Positions 53,525 through 63,343 of a stretch of DNA of 64,000 bases are shown here, piece by piece. The notes below the pieces were generated by a model, which was not told the origin of the DNA, made no database searches, and saw nothing but the letters and a program-made list of their open reading frames with translations. The stretch covers positions 62,001 through 126,000 of the forward strand of contig CAWJXA010000004.1 in the NCBI GenBank assembly GCA_963846715.1, read 5' to 3'. The translations under genes were made by a program, and so were the position numbers. The stretch comes from Bog-257 sp963846715 (GTDB lineage Bacteria > Acidobacteriota > Terriglobia > Terriglobales > Acidobacteriaceae). The first letter of the stretch is position 1; each line of letters begins with the position of its first letter.

Positions 53525-54274
53525 TCAGAGGGCTCGGAGTATCTCTTTCATCCGCTGCACGAAAACGGAATCAGTTACCTCGTAGGTCGATTCCGCCGGA
53601 CTGGACGGGTGTCCAAACCTGACTTGTGGATTTGCTTGCGTCGAGCTCTCCTGCCGCTCTGAAAACGCTGTCATGTGGATCTGGGTGCAACCAGTCGCGG
53701 CCACCAGGTCGGGTACATTGTCGACTGCGATGCCCGCGCCCGGCAGCACCTCGATCCTGCCCGCCGCACGCTCGATAAGTTGGCTAATGAGTTTACTGCC
53801 CTCGGGAGCGCCGCTGCGTTGGCCGCTGGTGAGCACTCGCGTAATTCCCAGGTCGATCAGCTCTTCCAAAGCACGGAAGGGATCGGGAGTGACATCGAAG
53901 GCGCGATGAAACACCGCCTGTCTCGGTCCGATGCGTTTGCGGATTGTGCCGGTGCGCTGCACATCGACCGTGCCGTCGGCGTTCAGGATGCCGAAGACGA
54001 TTCCGTCTGCTCCGTGCTGCAACAGCAGGTCAGCATCGCGCTCCATCACGGCAAACTCCACCGTCGAGTAATAGAAGCCGGCCGGACGCGGACGGTCCAT
54101 CGCAATCACAGGAATCTTCAGGCGCTGCTTGGCCTCGATAAGCGAGCCTATGGACGGCGTGAGTCCGCCAAGGAACAAGGCAGAACATAACTCGACGCGG
54201 TCCGCGCCTCCGCGTTGCGCCTCGACGGCGTCCTCAGTTGAACCACAGCAGATTTCCAGCAAAATGTCAGACAT
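53525..54274 (-). CDS. cutC: CutC family protein (copper homeostasis-like)
   Basis: 249 residues from the ATG at 54274 (MSDILLEICCGS). TIM-barrel family motifs: DAVEAQRGGADRVELCSALFLGGLTPS, DGTVDVQRTG, FHRAFDVTPDP, LTSGQRSGAPEG, and LPGAGIAVDNV. Linked to copper tolerance in some bacteria, though the biochemical role is unsettled. Convergent with the nuclease-like gene. Confidence 0.9.
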   Translation of the reverse strand: MSDILLEICCGSTEDAVEAQRGGADRVELCSALFLGGLTPSIGSLIEAKQRLKIPVIAMDRPRPAGFYYSTVEFAVMERDADLLLQHGADGIVFGILNADGTVDVQRTGTIRKRIGPRQAVFHRAFDVTPDPFRALEELIDLGITRVLTSGQRSGAPEGSKLISQLIERAAGRIEVLPGAGIAVDNVPDLVAATGCTQIHMTAFSERQESSTQANPQVRFGHPSSPAESTYEVTDSVFVQRMKEILRAL

Positions 54275-54397
54275 GGCAAGGCCCGTCAAGAGATTACTCT
54301 CATCGGCGCAATCACTGAACGCAGTACCGACCGGGCGCCACCGAACAGGTTCGTACGATGGCCTGTGTCCCGATCGATGTGTTTCAAGATCTCACCT

Positions 54398-54661
54398 CTA
54401 CGCGATCTTAATCACGGTCACATTTGGCCTGACAGTTTCTCCAGGCTTAACGAATCCGATGGGCTTGGCAGGCTTGGAAACGCGGCTGTCACTGTAGACC
54501 GTGCATTCGTGAACTTCGAACTTCAGCTCGCGCATTCCGCTTCCGTAGTTACAGAAGGTGAGGCGCTCGCCCTGGTAGCCCTTCTGGGTAACTTCGTAGA
54601 CACACGAAGTGCACAGGGCCTCGCGGGGCTTTACATTGGCCAGAATGTTCAAGGTCAACAT
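54398..54661 (-). CDS. Small hypothetical Cys-containing protein
   Basis: 87 residues from an ATG with GAGGTGAG upstream. CTSC near residue 17 and further Cys at 37 and 53 suggest a metal or disulfide site. VTQKGYQGERLTFCNYGSG and RPNVTVIKIA complete it. No family recognised. Confidence 0.65.
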   Translation of the reverse strand: MLTLNILANVKPREALCTSCVYEVTQKGYQGERLTFCNYGSGMRELKFEVHECTVYSDSRVSKPAKPIGFVKPGETVRPNVTVIKIA

Positions 54662-55107
54662 GGCTCACCTCACGACTGCAGACTGCAAGAAACCTGGTTG
54701 CAAACGACCTGTAAGCAGGGAACGAAAACGATCCCCGAACTTGCAGGTCATTGGCGATTGATGCCGTCGCGCTTCGTTGCGGAAGTGCGTCGACAAAGGG
54801 TACCTCCGGTTCGCTAACGCGCGGTTAAGCGAAGGCCTAAGGATTTAGCGATTGGCTGGCGTGGAGCGCCGGTGGTTAACTGCCGAGGACAGACCACGCC
54901 CAACGGCAATCCGGCACCAATGATGGCGTTGATTGCCTAAATATCGAATTGTGTGGGCGTGTGATCATGGGGAATTTCTCGTGACGCGAACGTTACCTTG
55001 CCACAACTCGCATGTGAAATGCAAGAACGAAATTGAAAATGCAATAGATTTTTATAAAGGGTTTAAGCTCTTCCCAGTTAGTTCCTGACCGCGTTGCGGA
55101 GGTGACC
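54662..55107. other. Intergenic region upstream of acyl-CoA dehydrogenase
   Basis: About 440 bp without gene. A/T-rich near 55030-55060 with a ttgaaa and a tataaa but only 14 bp apart. Two TGCA sites at 55020 and 55040 lie 20 bp apart and so do not fit the N6 spacing seen at the box operator. Confidence 0.35.
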
Positions 55108-56742
55108 TTGCACGAATCCGGCAGCTTCGACTTGTATCTGGAACCTTGGCTTACAGCACGCGTGCCAAGCTTAGCCGCTTACTCCACGATGCTCGCCGAT
55201 TTCCATAATTGGGTGCGCACGCATGTGGATGCACAGGCGAATTACACCGACCGTTACGCGCCTCCGGCGTTGCAGACCTACGACCGCAGCGGCGAGGTTG
55301 TGAACCATGTCGTGCTTAACCGCTGGTATGAAGAGCAGCACGAGGAACTGTATCGGCGTGGCATCATCGGATTGCCTTACGCGGAGAATGCCCCTCACCT
55401 GCTGACCTTCACCATGGGATATCTACTATCGCAAGCCGACATCAGCTTGCATTGTCCCGTCACCCTCACGGGAGCGGTGGCGTACGTCCTCAGCACGCAT
55501 GCGTCCGACGCCGTGCGGCAGCCCTTTCACTATGACCTGATTCGCATGGACGGGCTGGCAAAGACCGGAGGTACCTGGGTTACTGAGCAACATGGCGGCA
55601 GCGACGTGGGAGCGACAACTACGACGGCGATTCCTAACGGCGATCGCTTCGCCCTGCACGGGTTGAAGTGGTTCGCCAGCAACGCTAACAGCGGTCTCGC
55701 CTTGGCCACGGCGAGGCCGAAGGGAGCCGCCGAAGGATCCGCGGGACTCGGTCTCTACCTGGTGCCCAGCCATCTACAAGATGGCAAGCCGAACCACTAT
55801 CGCATTCGCCGTTTGAAAGACAAGCTTGGTACCAAAGGGCTTCCGACCGGGGAGATCGACCTGCTGGGCGCTGAAGCGGTCGAAGTTGCCGCTCCGCCCG
55901 ATGGCTTTCGCCTGATGATGGAGGCGCTGGAGTATAGCCGCGTGCACAACGCCGTTGGCTCGGTGGGCGTACAGCGCCGGGCACTGCGCGAAGCGCTCTC
56001 CTGGACGAAATCTCGCCACGCTTTCGGTCACGCCCTGGTCGACTATCCCATGGTGCAGGATGATCTTTTGCGGATGCGTGTTCAGTTTGAGGCCGGCGCA
56101 TCACTAGCCTTTGAGGCTGCCATCGCATTCGACGAAACCCAGCAAAATCCGGAACGCCGCACCTGGCTGCGCATGGCCACCGCTCTGGCGAAATATCTTA
56201 TGGCCGAGTACGCCATCACAGCGGCGCGGGCGGCGCTAGAGCTAATTGGCGGCAACGGCTATACCAGCGACTATCCTGTGGCCCGACTGCTACGTGATGC
56301 GCAAGTGCTGACCGTGTGGGAGGGCCCCGCCAATATTCAGGCGTTGGAATTGCTGCGCCTGCTGGGTCCGCGCTATCGGGGGTGGGAGCAATATCAGACG
56401 CGAGTGCGCTCTATCCATGAGAAGCTTCCTCCGGCGCAGGACAACCTACGCATCGCTTTGCAAACCAGGCTAACAGGTGACCGCGAAGCAGTTTCCGTGT
56501 CGATACGCGATCCCCAGAGCGGAGAACGCTATGCGAGAAAATTACTACATCGCTTAAGCCAGAGCCTGGCGTTTGCACTGTTATGCGAAGCCGCGGGGAA
56601 CGGATTCACGCAGGCTCACAGCGCCTGGCGTTATTTTGAGGAGATTGAGCCACCAGCCTTTGGAGCCGAGAATGGCGACGCCCGCCGGGGCGTTCTGGAA
56701 GTATTGAGGGAAGAAGCGGTGCAGAAGACCAGCGCAGTTTAG
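55108..56742 (+). CDS. Acyl-CoA dehydrogenase, AidB-like
   Basis: 544 residues from TTG at 55108. GGAGGTGA at 55098-55105 is an ideal ribosome site for it, while the GTG at 55102 lies inside that site. FAD-dependent dehydrogenase fold: MDGLAKTGGTWVTEQHGGSDVGATTTTA and RLKDKLGTKGLPTGEIDL; a C-terminal helical domain includes ELIGGNGYTSDYPVARLLRDAQVLTVWEGPANI. A catalytic Glu is likely in VWEGPANI. It resembles AidB/isovaleryl-type enzymes. Near the box cluster, but possibly unrelated to benzoate. Confidence 0.88.
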   Translation: MHESGSFDLYLEPWLTARVPSLAAYSTMLADFHNWVRTHVDAQANYTDRYAPPALQTYDRSGEVVNHVVLNRWYEEQHEELYRRGIIGLPYAENAPHLLTFTMGYLLSQADISLHCPVTLTGAVAYVLSTHASDAVRQPFHYDLIRMDGLAKTGGTWVTEQHGGSDVGATTTTAIPNGDRFALHGLKWFASNANSGLALATARPKGAAEGSAGLGLYLVPSHLQDGKPNHYRIRRLKDKLGTKGLPTGEIDLLGAEAVEVAAPPDGFRLMMEALEYSRVHNAVGSVGVQRRALREALSWTKSRHAFGHALVDYPMVQDDLLRMRVQFEAGASLAFEAAIAFDETQQNPERRTWLRMATALAKYLMAEYAITAARAALELIGGNGYTSDYPVARLLRDAQVLTVWEGPANIQALELLRLLGPRYRGWEQYQTRVRSIHEKLPPAQDNLRIALQTRLTGDREAVSVSIRDPQSGERYARKLLHRLSQSLAFALLCEAAGNGFTQAHSAWRYFEEIEPPAFGAENGDARRGVLEVLREEAVQKTSAV

Positions 56743-57278
56743 CCGCTTTCGCTGGACATCTCCGAACGTTGCCGTCGGGCAGCCGTGATCTCGTCCCACC
56801 GCACCCACGCGATGTAGAGAACCACTACAATATTAATCCCGAGAAGCGCCCAATGAAATTCGTTGGGGTGACGCACTACCTTGTAAACCTCGAACGGAAT
56901 GTAAATACAGCCCGAGATAATTGCCAGCCATTCCGCCCAGGCCCGTTGTTTCCACAAGCCGTAGCCCTCAAGGAAACGCAGCAAGGCATAGGCGCCCGCC
57001 AGCCCCGCGATCAGCATCACGTTTACGTCCGACATTTTGTCGGCGGCGTTGAGGAATGCCTGCGACAGGCGGTGGCCAGGATTGAGATGCAGAAAGAAGA
57101 GAATATTCTCCGCCGCGCTCTCGAAGTCTACATCGCGATGAATCATCGAAATGACGATATAGGCCGCAACCAGGGCTAGTGCTCCCTTCAGTGCCTCCAG
57201 CACAGCTACCATTCGCAATCCGCCGCGGTGCGTGCGGCGGCGGGTGACTCGTGCCGCAATAGTGAGGTTGGTGTTCAT
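56739..57278 (-). CDS. DUF2127 membrane protein
   Basis: 179 residues from the ATG at 57278. Four transmembrane segments; family motifs RMVAVLEALKGALALVAAYI, HRDVDFESAAENILFFLHLNPGHRL, GYGLWKQRAWAEWLAIISGCIYIPFEVYKVVRHP. Converges with the acyl-CoA dehydrogenase, overlapping it by 4 bp. Confidence 0.88.
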   Translation of the reverse strand: MNTNLTIAARVTRRRTHRGGLRMVAVLEALKGALALVAAYIVISMIHRDVDFESAAENILFFLHLNPGHRLSQAFLNAADKMSDVNVMLIAGLAGAYALLRFLEGYGLWKQRAWAEWLAIISGCIYIPFEVYKVVRHPNEFHWALLGINIVVVLYIAWVRWDEITAARRQRSEMSSESG

Positions 57279-57436
57279 CTTTTCGCCCGAGAAGCGCCCT
57301 GCACAGCGTACATCACCAAAGGCCGCCGTTGCATCCTGCAGTGGTTGATTTTGCCCCATCCAGCATTGGAAGCTCAATTTCATCGGTGGGTTTTCGAAGA
57401 TTCAAGCAGCGCGCAGCTATTCATCGCATAAAACGG

Positions 57437-58690
57437 TCAAAGTAACGCAGGCCGCGATTGCTCCGCCTTGCCGGCGTCTAACATCTCGGTCACGGTGCTG
57501 AATTTTGTTCGGCAACGATCGCCCACGGCGCGCGCCAATTCTGCCGCGTCAATTCGCCGCCATGTAGCATGATCCACAAAGCAAACTTGTTTCTGTTCGA
57601 GCAGTTGACGCACGCCGGCACCTCCTTGCCGTTCGCTGTCCACCACCTCTCGGGCGATTTTCTGGGCTACCTGCTGGGCTTCGCTGCGATTCGTCGGAAT
57701 CGTCCCCGACGGCCCGCGCTTGGCCCATCCAACCACGTACAGTCCGTCTTTGATTTTTCCTTCCTGGTTGGCAAAGGCCCCATTCGTCGGACTCGCCGTG
57801 CAGCATGCGCGGGTTTCGTAGCCGATGCAGGTCACAGCCAACTGCGCAGAGATTTCGCGCACTGCTCCATCGGAGGAGCGGAGCTGTAAGGCACTCAGCC
57901 GTCCATCGCCAAGGAATGCCACCGGCGTTGACTTGAAATGAAAGTAAATGCTAACTGCGGCGTCCGCTGATTTGTTCGAGGCGAAACTGCGCAAGGTCTC
58001 GATGACCGCGCTATCGCCGGTCAAACCAGCCGGCTCAGCTACCACTGGACGGGCCCGCTGCAAGGTGCCCAATTCAGCCAGTTCATGCTGCGTGAACTTG
58101 GCATCGGCCGCACTACGCCGCCCGACAATATGGATGGCCTCGATCGGCTGAGTCTCGAGCCACGAGGTCACCTCCGCTGAGAGATCGGACCCGGCCAACT
58201 CCGCCGAATTTTTAGCGAGCACGCGGGCAACATCGATCGCAACATTTCCGTTACCGATGACTACTGCTGACCGAACATCTTGAGCAGCCGCAAGTTGGCG
58301 ATCCGGATGGGCGTTGTACCAGCCAGTGAATGCGCTCGATCCGACAACGCCCGGAAGGTCTTCGCCCGGAAGGTTGAGACGGCGATCGCACGTGGCACCG
58401 GTTGCCAGTACCACCGCATCGTAGAGCGACATCAACTCCTCAAGTCGAACATCGCGACCAACCTCAACATTCCCAAAGAAGCTGACGCGCTCGCGCGAGA
58501 GTACGCGGTCCAACACTCGTGCCACTGCTTTTGTTCCCTGATGGTCCGGAGCGACTCCATACCGGACGAGCCCGAACGGCACCGGCAGCCGCTCGAAGAT
58601 GTCGACCGTCGCATCGGGAATCAGGCGCAGCAGGCTCTCCGCCAGGTAACACCCGGCCGGCCCGCTGCCGACGATGGCAATGTGTTTCAT
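57437..58690 (-). CDS. Adrenodoxin-reductase-type ferredoxin/flavodoxin NADP+ reductase
   Basis: 417 residues. FAD Rossmann GSGPAGCYLAESLLR near residue 8; PFGLVRYGVAPDH; NADPH Rossmann GNGNVAIDVARVLAK; RRSAADAKFTQHELAELG; CIGYETR and the family end VVGWAKRGPSGTIPTNRSEAQ. FprA-like enzymes pass electrons from NADPH to ferredoxins or flavodoxins. Slightly shorter than most (about 450). Placed about 370 bp from boxB, it is a candidate electron donor for BoxB via the flavodoxin at 63344. That role is inferred. Confidence 0.9.
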   Translation of the reverse strand: MKHIAIVGSGPAGCYLAESLLRLIPDATVDIFERLPVPFGLVRYGVAPDHQGTKAVARVLDRVLSRERVSFFGNVEVGRDVRLEELMSLYDAVVLATGATCDRRLNLPGEDLPGVVGSSAFTGWYNAHPDRQLAAAQDVRSAVVIGNGNVAIDVARVLAKNSAELAGSDLSAEVTSWLETQPIEAIHIVGRRSAADAKFTQHELAELGTLQRARPVVAEPAGLTGDSAVIETLRSFASNKSADAAVSIYFHFKSTPVAFLGDGRLSALQLRSSDGAVREISAQLAVTCIGYETRACCTASPTNGAFANQEGKIKDGLYVVGWAKRGPSGTIPTNRSEAQQVAQKIAREVVDSERQGGAGVRQLLEQKQVCFVDHATWRRIDAAELARAVGDRCRTKFSTVTEMLDAGKAEQSRPALL

Positions 58691-58844
58691 GAAGGCGTGC
58701 TATTCGGCATTCGCATTTCGCGGGGGTGTCATTCGCTGTTAGCGGTCAGCTTTCAGCTGAAAACCTGAGTGAGAAGGCTGCTTCCACCGGCGAGTCAAAT
58801 AACGCCTATTCTTCTCGAGATCTCGCGGGTTAATCGTGCAAAAT

Positions 58845-58942
58845 GGTGCCGTCCCTAAAGGGACTCGGATACATCTTCCGCTCTACCCAGCACTCCGCCT
58901 ACGGCTCCGTGCTGGGCTAAACTGTTCCGCGCCTACGGCGCT
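58845..58942. repeat. REP unit of the RAYT-linked family
   Basis: ggtgccgtccctaaagggac..ctacccagcactccgcctac..cgtgctgggctaaactgttc shares the block order of the REPs at 25605-26049. Confidence 0.7.
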
Positions 58943-59058
58943 GAATTTTCGTCAACTAGACGCTACCGACGGATACAAAACTTGGTTCTCACACATCCCA
59001 CTTCGGGCTTGCTCTGTATACCTTCCGACGAACTATCCACCATCCACTAACCACTGCC

Positions 59059-60485
59059 TCAGTGCAGTCTCACGTACTCGTAGTCCACGGGATTGTTGTT
59101 AATGCCACGATCGGGCGGCGCAATCCAGGCAGCCATTTTGCCGGCCTCGTTCACTCCGTTCATCAGGCTCATGATGTAAGCCCGGTCGCTCTCGCTGGGC
59201 AGCCAATTCGCCAAGTCTGGGAGTGGAACTGTTCCGCGCTGATCGGAGTTCCGGCTAGATCGGTAGGAACGCCCGCCCAGCTTCCGATATTCCGCCGGAA
59301 GCGCGTGCTGGGCAGCGACAACCGGAACGAATAGCCAGCCTTCTCGATCAGCCGGTTCCAGCGCTTCACGCCCAGTTCGCAGTCGCGAACGTAAGAACCG
59401 CGCGTGACTTCGTTCATGGCATTGCGCATCGGGATCTGTTCAGCTTTGGTGCTGCCGTTTCCGTCCGGCAGCTCAAGCGTAAAGGTCTGTTCAGCAGCGA
59501 TGTGATCTTCATATTGCGCCTCGTCGGGCCGCCCCTTCAGGCCATTAGCAAAATAGGAAGCAGCGTTCGACGAAGTCTCCGACCCGAACAAGTCAAGTGA
59601 CGAACTGAACCAGAAATTCAAATACTTTTGTACGGTCGGCAGATCGATGGCGCCGGCATTCCGGACAGCCAGCGGATCCTCGGTTCCTAATTCCTTCATT
59701 ACCTCCAGTGTTCGCCGGACTACGCGATTGATGCCAGTGTCGCCGACAAACATGTGGTGCGCTTCTTCCGTCAGCATGAACGAGCAGGTGCGCGCCAGCG
59801 GGTCGAAGCTCGACTCCGCCAGCGACTTCAACTGGAACTTGCCATCGCGATCGGTGAAGTAGGTGAACATGAAGAAGCTGAGCCAGTCGCTGATGGGCTC
59901 GTTGAAGGTACCGAGGATACGCGGCTTGTTCGCGTCGCCGGAGTGGCGTTCGAGCAACTCTTCGGCTTCTTCGCGACCATCGCGTCCAAAGTACGCGTGC
60001 AGCAAGTAGACCATCGCCCACAGATGGCGGCCCTCCTCGACATTCACCTGGAACAGATTGCGCAAGTCATAGAGCGAAGGAGCAGTGTGCCCCAGCATGC
60101 GCTGCTGCTCGACCGATGCGGGCTCGGTGTCGCCTTGCGTAACGATCAGACGACGCAATATGGCTCGGAATTCACCAGGAATCTGCTGCCATACTTCCTG
60201 GCCATAGTTGTCGCCGAAGCCGATCTTGCGGTCGGGGTCGCGGTCGGCGAGAAAGATACCCCAGCGATAATCCGGCATCTGCACGAATCCATAGGTGGCC
60301 CAGCCCTTGGCGTCCACCGAAGTCGCAGTGCGAAGGTAAACATCGGCGACCTGGAAGTCGCGTGGACCGAGATCTTGCCACCACTTCAAAAATTCAGGCT
60401 GCCAATGTTCCAGCGCCCGTTGCAGGGTGCGATTGGAGCCGAGGTCAACGTTGTTCGGAATCCGGTCTGAATAATTGATCGACAT
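59059..60485 (-). CDS. boxB: Benzoyl-CoA 2,3-epoxidase oxygenase component (frameshift near 3' end)
   Basis: About 475 residues. Class I diiron oxygenase that adds O2 to benzoyl-CoA to form the 2,3-epoxide. Iron ligands: E121, E151 and H154 (QVNVEEGRHLW), D212, E241 and H244 (LTEEAHHM). The frame is open to 59169, but the last part (after about SWAGVPTDLAGTPISAEQFHSQT) is out of frame. One missing base at 59211-59212 (TGG for TGGG on the coding strand) restores ANWLPSESDRAYIMSLMN and the terminal NNNPVDYEYVRLH to a TGA at 59059. The start ATG overlaps the boxC stop by one base. Confidence 0.9.
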
Positions 60486-62152
60486 TACACTCTCTCCCAG
60501 TTGAATCGCGCCTTCGATCCGGTGCCGAATAGTTTCAGCGCGCCATGCTCGCCCGTCGAGTTCGGCCGGATAAACACCCAGTTCTGCCACGCAGAGAGCC
60601 GAGCAAATACCTTCGTCTCCATGGTTTCGGCGCCGGGGAAGCGCAGGTTGGCTTCCATGCCAGTTAGCGCGTCGGGCGAAAGCGCCGCGCGTTCTTCGAT
60701 GGCAATGCGCACTTCGTCCTCCCAGTCGAGATCGTCTGGCGCCAGGGTAATTAGTCCAAGTTCCAGAGCCTCTTTGGGGCCGAGCGGTTTGCCTTTGGAT
60801 TCCGTCGCTCCTGCTATGCATCGTGCGCTGCCGCCGAATCGGGTTTCGAGACGGCTGCGATCGTTAACGGCAGGCAACAAACCAAAATTCATTTCGTCCA
60901 ATGCAATCTTTGGCGAGTCGCCTTCATCTTCGGGAAGCGCCAGCATGTAGCTGCGGTCGGCGGCGAGCGCCAGTTCAAACAGCAAACCGGCGAAACACGA
61001 TCCCGGCTCGATGACGGCGTACATGCTGCGCGACGAAACATCCAGCCGCGCCAGGGTCCGTCGCAACATGCCGATGGTTTCGCGTACCAGCCAATCGTTG
61101 CTATGCTGCAGCATAACCGCGTCGGAAGCGAGCACTGCTTCAGCACTGCCAGACGTCTTGAGCAGCAGAAGCCCCAGTTCCAACTCGTTCACCCGCAGCA
61201 TGAGGATGGCGTCGTCGAGTTCGCGCGCCATGGCCAGCGGCCACCACTGGTCGCCTTTAGCGTGAATCGCATCCGGCTCCGCAGGCTGTAAACCTTCAGG
61301 CGCTCGTACGGTAAGCGTCGCCGTTCGCGCCGTGCGATCGAACGTGACGTCAACGTGTTTGTAGTGGTAGCCGTTGTCGTCAACCGTGCGTTGCAAGGGA
61401 GTCAACTTGATTCCCTTCGCGTCGGCAGCGCGGGTTGAGTCGTTTACCAAGGCTCGCGCCCGGGCGCGGACCAGTTCCTGGAATTTTCCCGGGACGGCAA
61501 TGTCATCGACCAGTCCCCATTCCTTTGCGCGCTCGCCCTTTACTCCGTCTGGGTTGGTGCAGAACATGTCGGCCCGATCGCGTCGCACTTTGCGTTTGTC
61601 GACCACGCGCGTCAGGCCGCCCGTTCCGGGCAGCACGCCCAGCAGCGGAACTTCCGGCAGGCTGACGGCGCTGGAACGATCGTCGACCAGCACGATCTCG
61701 TCGCAGGCTAGCGCCAGTTCGTAACCTCCTCCAGCGCAAGTGCCGTTAATCGCAGCCAGAAACGTCAGGCCATCGTGGCGGCTGGAGTCTTCCATGCCGT
61801 TGCGAGTCTCATTGGTGAACTTGCAGAAGTTCACCTTCCAGGCATGACTCGAGGTGCCGAGCATGTAGATGTTGGCGCCGGCGCAGAACATGCGTTCGCG
61901 CGCGCTGGTCAGAACCACGCAGGCGACCTCGGGATGCTCGAAGCGAATGCGCTGCAGAACGTCGTGCAACTCAATGTCAACGCCCAGATCATAGGAGTTG
62001 AGCTTTAGCTTGTAGCCGGGTTTCAGGCCGCAATCTTCATTGACGTCCATGGCGAGGGTCGCAATGCGGCCGTCGATGGTGAGCCGCCAATGGCGAGGCC
62101 CTTCTGAGGCCACGTCGAACGTGATCAGTTCCTTCTCATTTACGGTTGTCAT
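60485..62152 (-). CDS. boxC: 2,3-Epoxybenzoyl-CoA dihydrolase (benzoyl-CoA-dihydrodiol lyase)
   Basis: 555 residues, a tandem enoyl-CoA hydratase-like protein. It opens the epoxide ring to 3,4-didehydroadipyl-CoA semialdehyde and formate. Motifs: MFCAGANIYMLG with the oxyanion-hole Gly, INGTCAGGGYELALACDEIVLVDD, and VPLLGVLPGTGGLTRVVDKRKVRRD. The second half has PGSCFAGLLFELALAADRSYMLALPE. Its ATG is 63 bp downstream of the TGCA operator. First of the boxC-boxB pair. Confidence 0.95.
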   Translation of the reverse strand: MTTVNEKELITFDVASEGPRHWRLTIDGRIATLAMDVNEDCGLKPGYKLKLNSYDLGVDIELHDVLQRIRFEHPEVACVVLTSARERMFCAGANIYMLGTSSHAWKVNFCKFTNETRNGMEDSSRHDGLTFLAAINGTCAGGGYELALACDEIVLVDDRSSAVSLPEVPLLGVLPGTGGLTRVVDKRKVRRDRADMFCTNPDGVKGERAKEWGLVDDIAVPGKFQELVRARARALVNDSTRAADAKGIKLTPLQRTVDDNGYHYKHVDVTFDRTARTATLTVRAPEGLQPAEPDAIHAKGDQWWPLAMARELDDAILMLRVNELELGLLLLKTSGSAEAVLASDAVMLQHSNDWLVRETIGMLRRTLARLDVSSRSMYAVIEPGSCFAGLLFELALAADRSYMLALPEDEGDSPKIALDEMNFGLLPAVNDRSRLETRFGGSARCIAGATESKGKPLGPKEALELGLITLAPDDLDWEDEVRIAIEERAALSPDALTGMEANLRFPGAETMETKVFARLSAWQNWVFIRPNSTGEHGALKLFGTGSKARFNWERV

Positions 62153-62214
62153 GCAGGTCGAACTCTCCTCAAGGCAGCGCCGGACAGGCGCATGCAGGTC
62201 CCCACTTGGATAGA

Positions 62215-62228
62215 TGCATTATAGTGCA
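62215..62228 (-). promoter_or_regulatory. BzdR/BoxR-type operator overlapping the boxCB -10
   Basis: TGCA-TTATAG-TGCA: two TGCA copies separated by 6 bp. On the coding (minus) strand this is TGCA-CTATAA-TGCA, so a TATAAT-like -10 (62218-62223) lies between and overlaps the second TGCA. Further TGCA copies are at 62193 and 62258. No strong -35; TTACCC at about 62240-62245 is possible. TGCA motifs are the known operator of BzdR-type repressors; binding here is inferred. Confidence 0.65.
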
Positions 62229-62337
62229 TTTCTGCGACAGGGTAAGAGGAAATATGGTGCAGATTTTTGGGCTGGGCTAAAGAACAGCTCAGCCGACGCT
62301 TGGAAGCGCTGGCTGAGCCGCCTGATTTGTTTTCTCG

Positions 62338-63279
62338 TTAGTTCTCGATCGCCTGCTCGAGCTTCTGCGAACTCTCTTCCACCGAACGCCCGCCGGTGTC
62401 GATAGTCGCGTCGGCTTTGCGGTACAACGGCTCGCGCACATCCAGGATGCGTTGCAAGTCCGACATCGATTCGCGATTATCGGCCATGGGACGCATATCG
62501 CCTTGCGCGATCACGCGTTCCATGTGCTCCTCTGGAGTGGCCCGCAGCCAGACGGTAAAGCACATCGTGAGCAAACGTTCGAAGGTCGCCGGTTCGGAGA
62601 CAAGGCTGCCGCCGGTAGCCAGCACGAATCGCGGATAGCGTTCGATGACCTGGTCGAGGACGCGGCGCTCCAAACGGCGAAAGCCACTCTGCCCGTATAA
62701 GTCGAAGATCACGCTGAGGCTGACACCGCTCTCCTGCTCGATCAACCGATCGAGTTCGAGGAACGGCGCCTCGATTCGATCAGCGAGCATCGCCCCCAGC
62801 GTAGACTTACCAGCGCCGCGAAGACCGATCAGCGCGATGCGGCCGCGCCTTGCGTACAGGTCAACTCCGCCGAAGTGTTCCACCAGCAGACGGCGTGCCT
62901 CAACCAGTTCTGCCGCGGGCAGACGCCGCAAGAATTCCATGGTATGAACCAAGTCCACGGGAGGCTCGGGCCCGTCTAGCACCAGCGCCTGCACAGGAGT
63001 GTCGAGGGCCTGGGCGATCTGCCGCAGCAGCAGGATCGACACATTGCCTTGCCCGGTTTCCAGTTGCGCCAGGTATCGCTCGGACACTCCCGAATCGCGT
63101 GCCAGGATCTTGCGGGTCATGCCGCGGCGCGTGCGAGTCTCGCGTACTCGCTCTCCCAGCAGGCGGAGATAATCAGGTTCAGGACCGAAGTCAGCGGCCG
63201 GGGATGTCGGACCCTCGGAGGACAGACTTCCAGCTTTCGAGTCTTCCGCCAGATGCACTATGTCGCGTTTTCGGTTCAC
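62338..63279 (-). CDS. BzdR/BoxR-type transcriptional regulator (XRE HTH plus shikimate-kinase-like domain)
   Basis: About 313 residues. The N-terminal XRE helix-turn-helix (MTRKILARDSGVSERYLAQLETGQGNVSILLLRQIAQAL) is linked to a shikimate-kinase-like domain with P-loop GLRGAGKSTLG and LATGGSLVSEPATFERLL. In known BzdR/BoxR proteins this domain senses benzoyl-CoA and releases DNA. The start is uncertain: GTG at 63279 or 63258 fit a promoter with TATAAT at 63289-63294. An ATG at 63396 would lie upstream of it. No other ATG is near. Confidence 0.9.
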   Translation of the reverse strand: MNRKRDIVHLAEDSKAGSLSSEGPTSPAADFGPEPDYLRLLGERVRETRTRRGMTRKILARDSGVSERYLAQLETGQGNVSILLLRQIAQALDTPVQALVLDGPEPPVDLVHTMEFLRRLPAAELVEARRLLVEHFGGVDLYARRGRIALIGLRGAGKSTLGAMLADRIEAPFLELDRLIEQESGVSLSVIFDLYGQSGFRRLERRVLDQVIERYPRFVLATGGSLVSEPATFERLLTMCFTVWLRATPEEHMERVIAQGDMRPMADNRESMSDLQRILDVREPLYRKADATIDTGGRSVEESSQKLEQAIEN

Positions 63280-63285
63280 CGTGGA

Positions 63286-63316
63286 TGCATTATACTTCCA
63301 TCGTCGCACGTATAAT
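63286..63316. promoter_or_regulatory. Divergent promoter region, regulator/flavodoxin-boxD
   Basis: Minus-strand TATAAT at 63289-63294 overlapping TGCA at 63286-63289 serves the regulator; plus-strand TATAAT at 63311-63316 serves the flavodoxin-boxD operon. TGCA also occurs at 63254. No N6 pair as at 62215, so binding may be weaker or different. The -35 regions are weak. Confidence 0.5.
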
Positions 63317-63343
63317 AGTGGCAGGGTGAGGAGCGATTCAGGC

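Noticed and set aside
55020..55058. TGCA pair and ttgaaa/tataaa upstream of the acyl-CoA dehydrogenase as BzdR-regulated promoter
   Set aside because: TGCA spacing is 16 bp rather than 6 and the -35/-10 spacing is only 14 bp.
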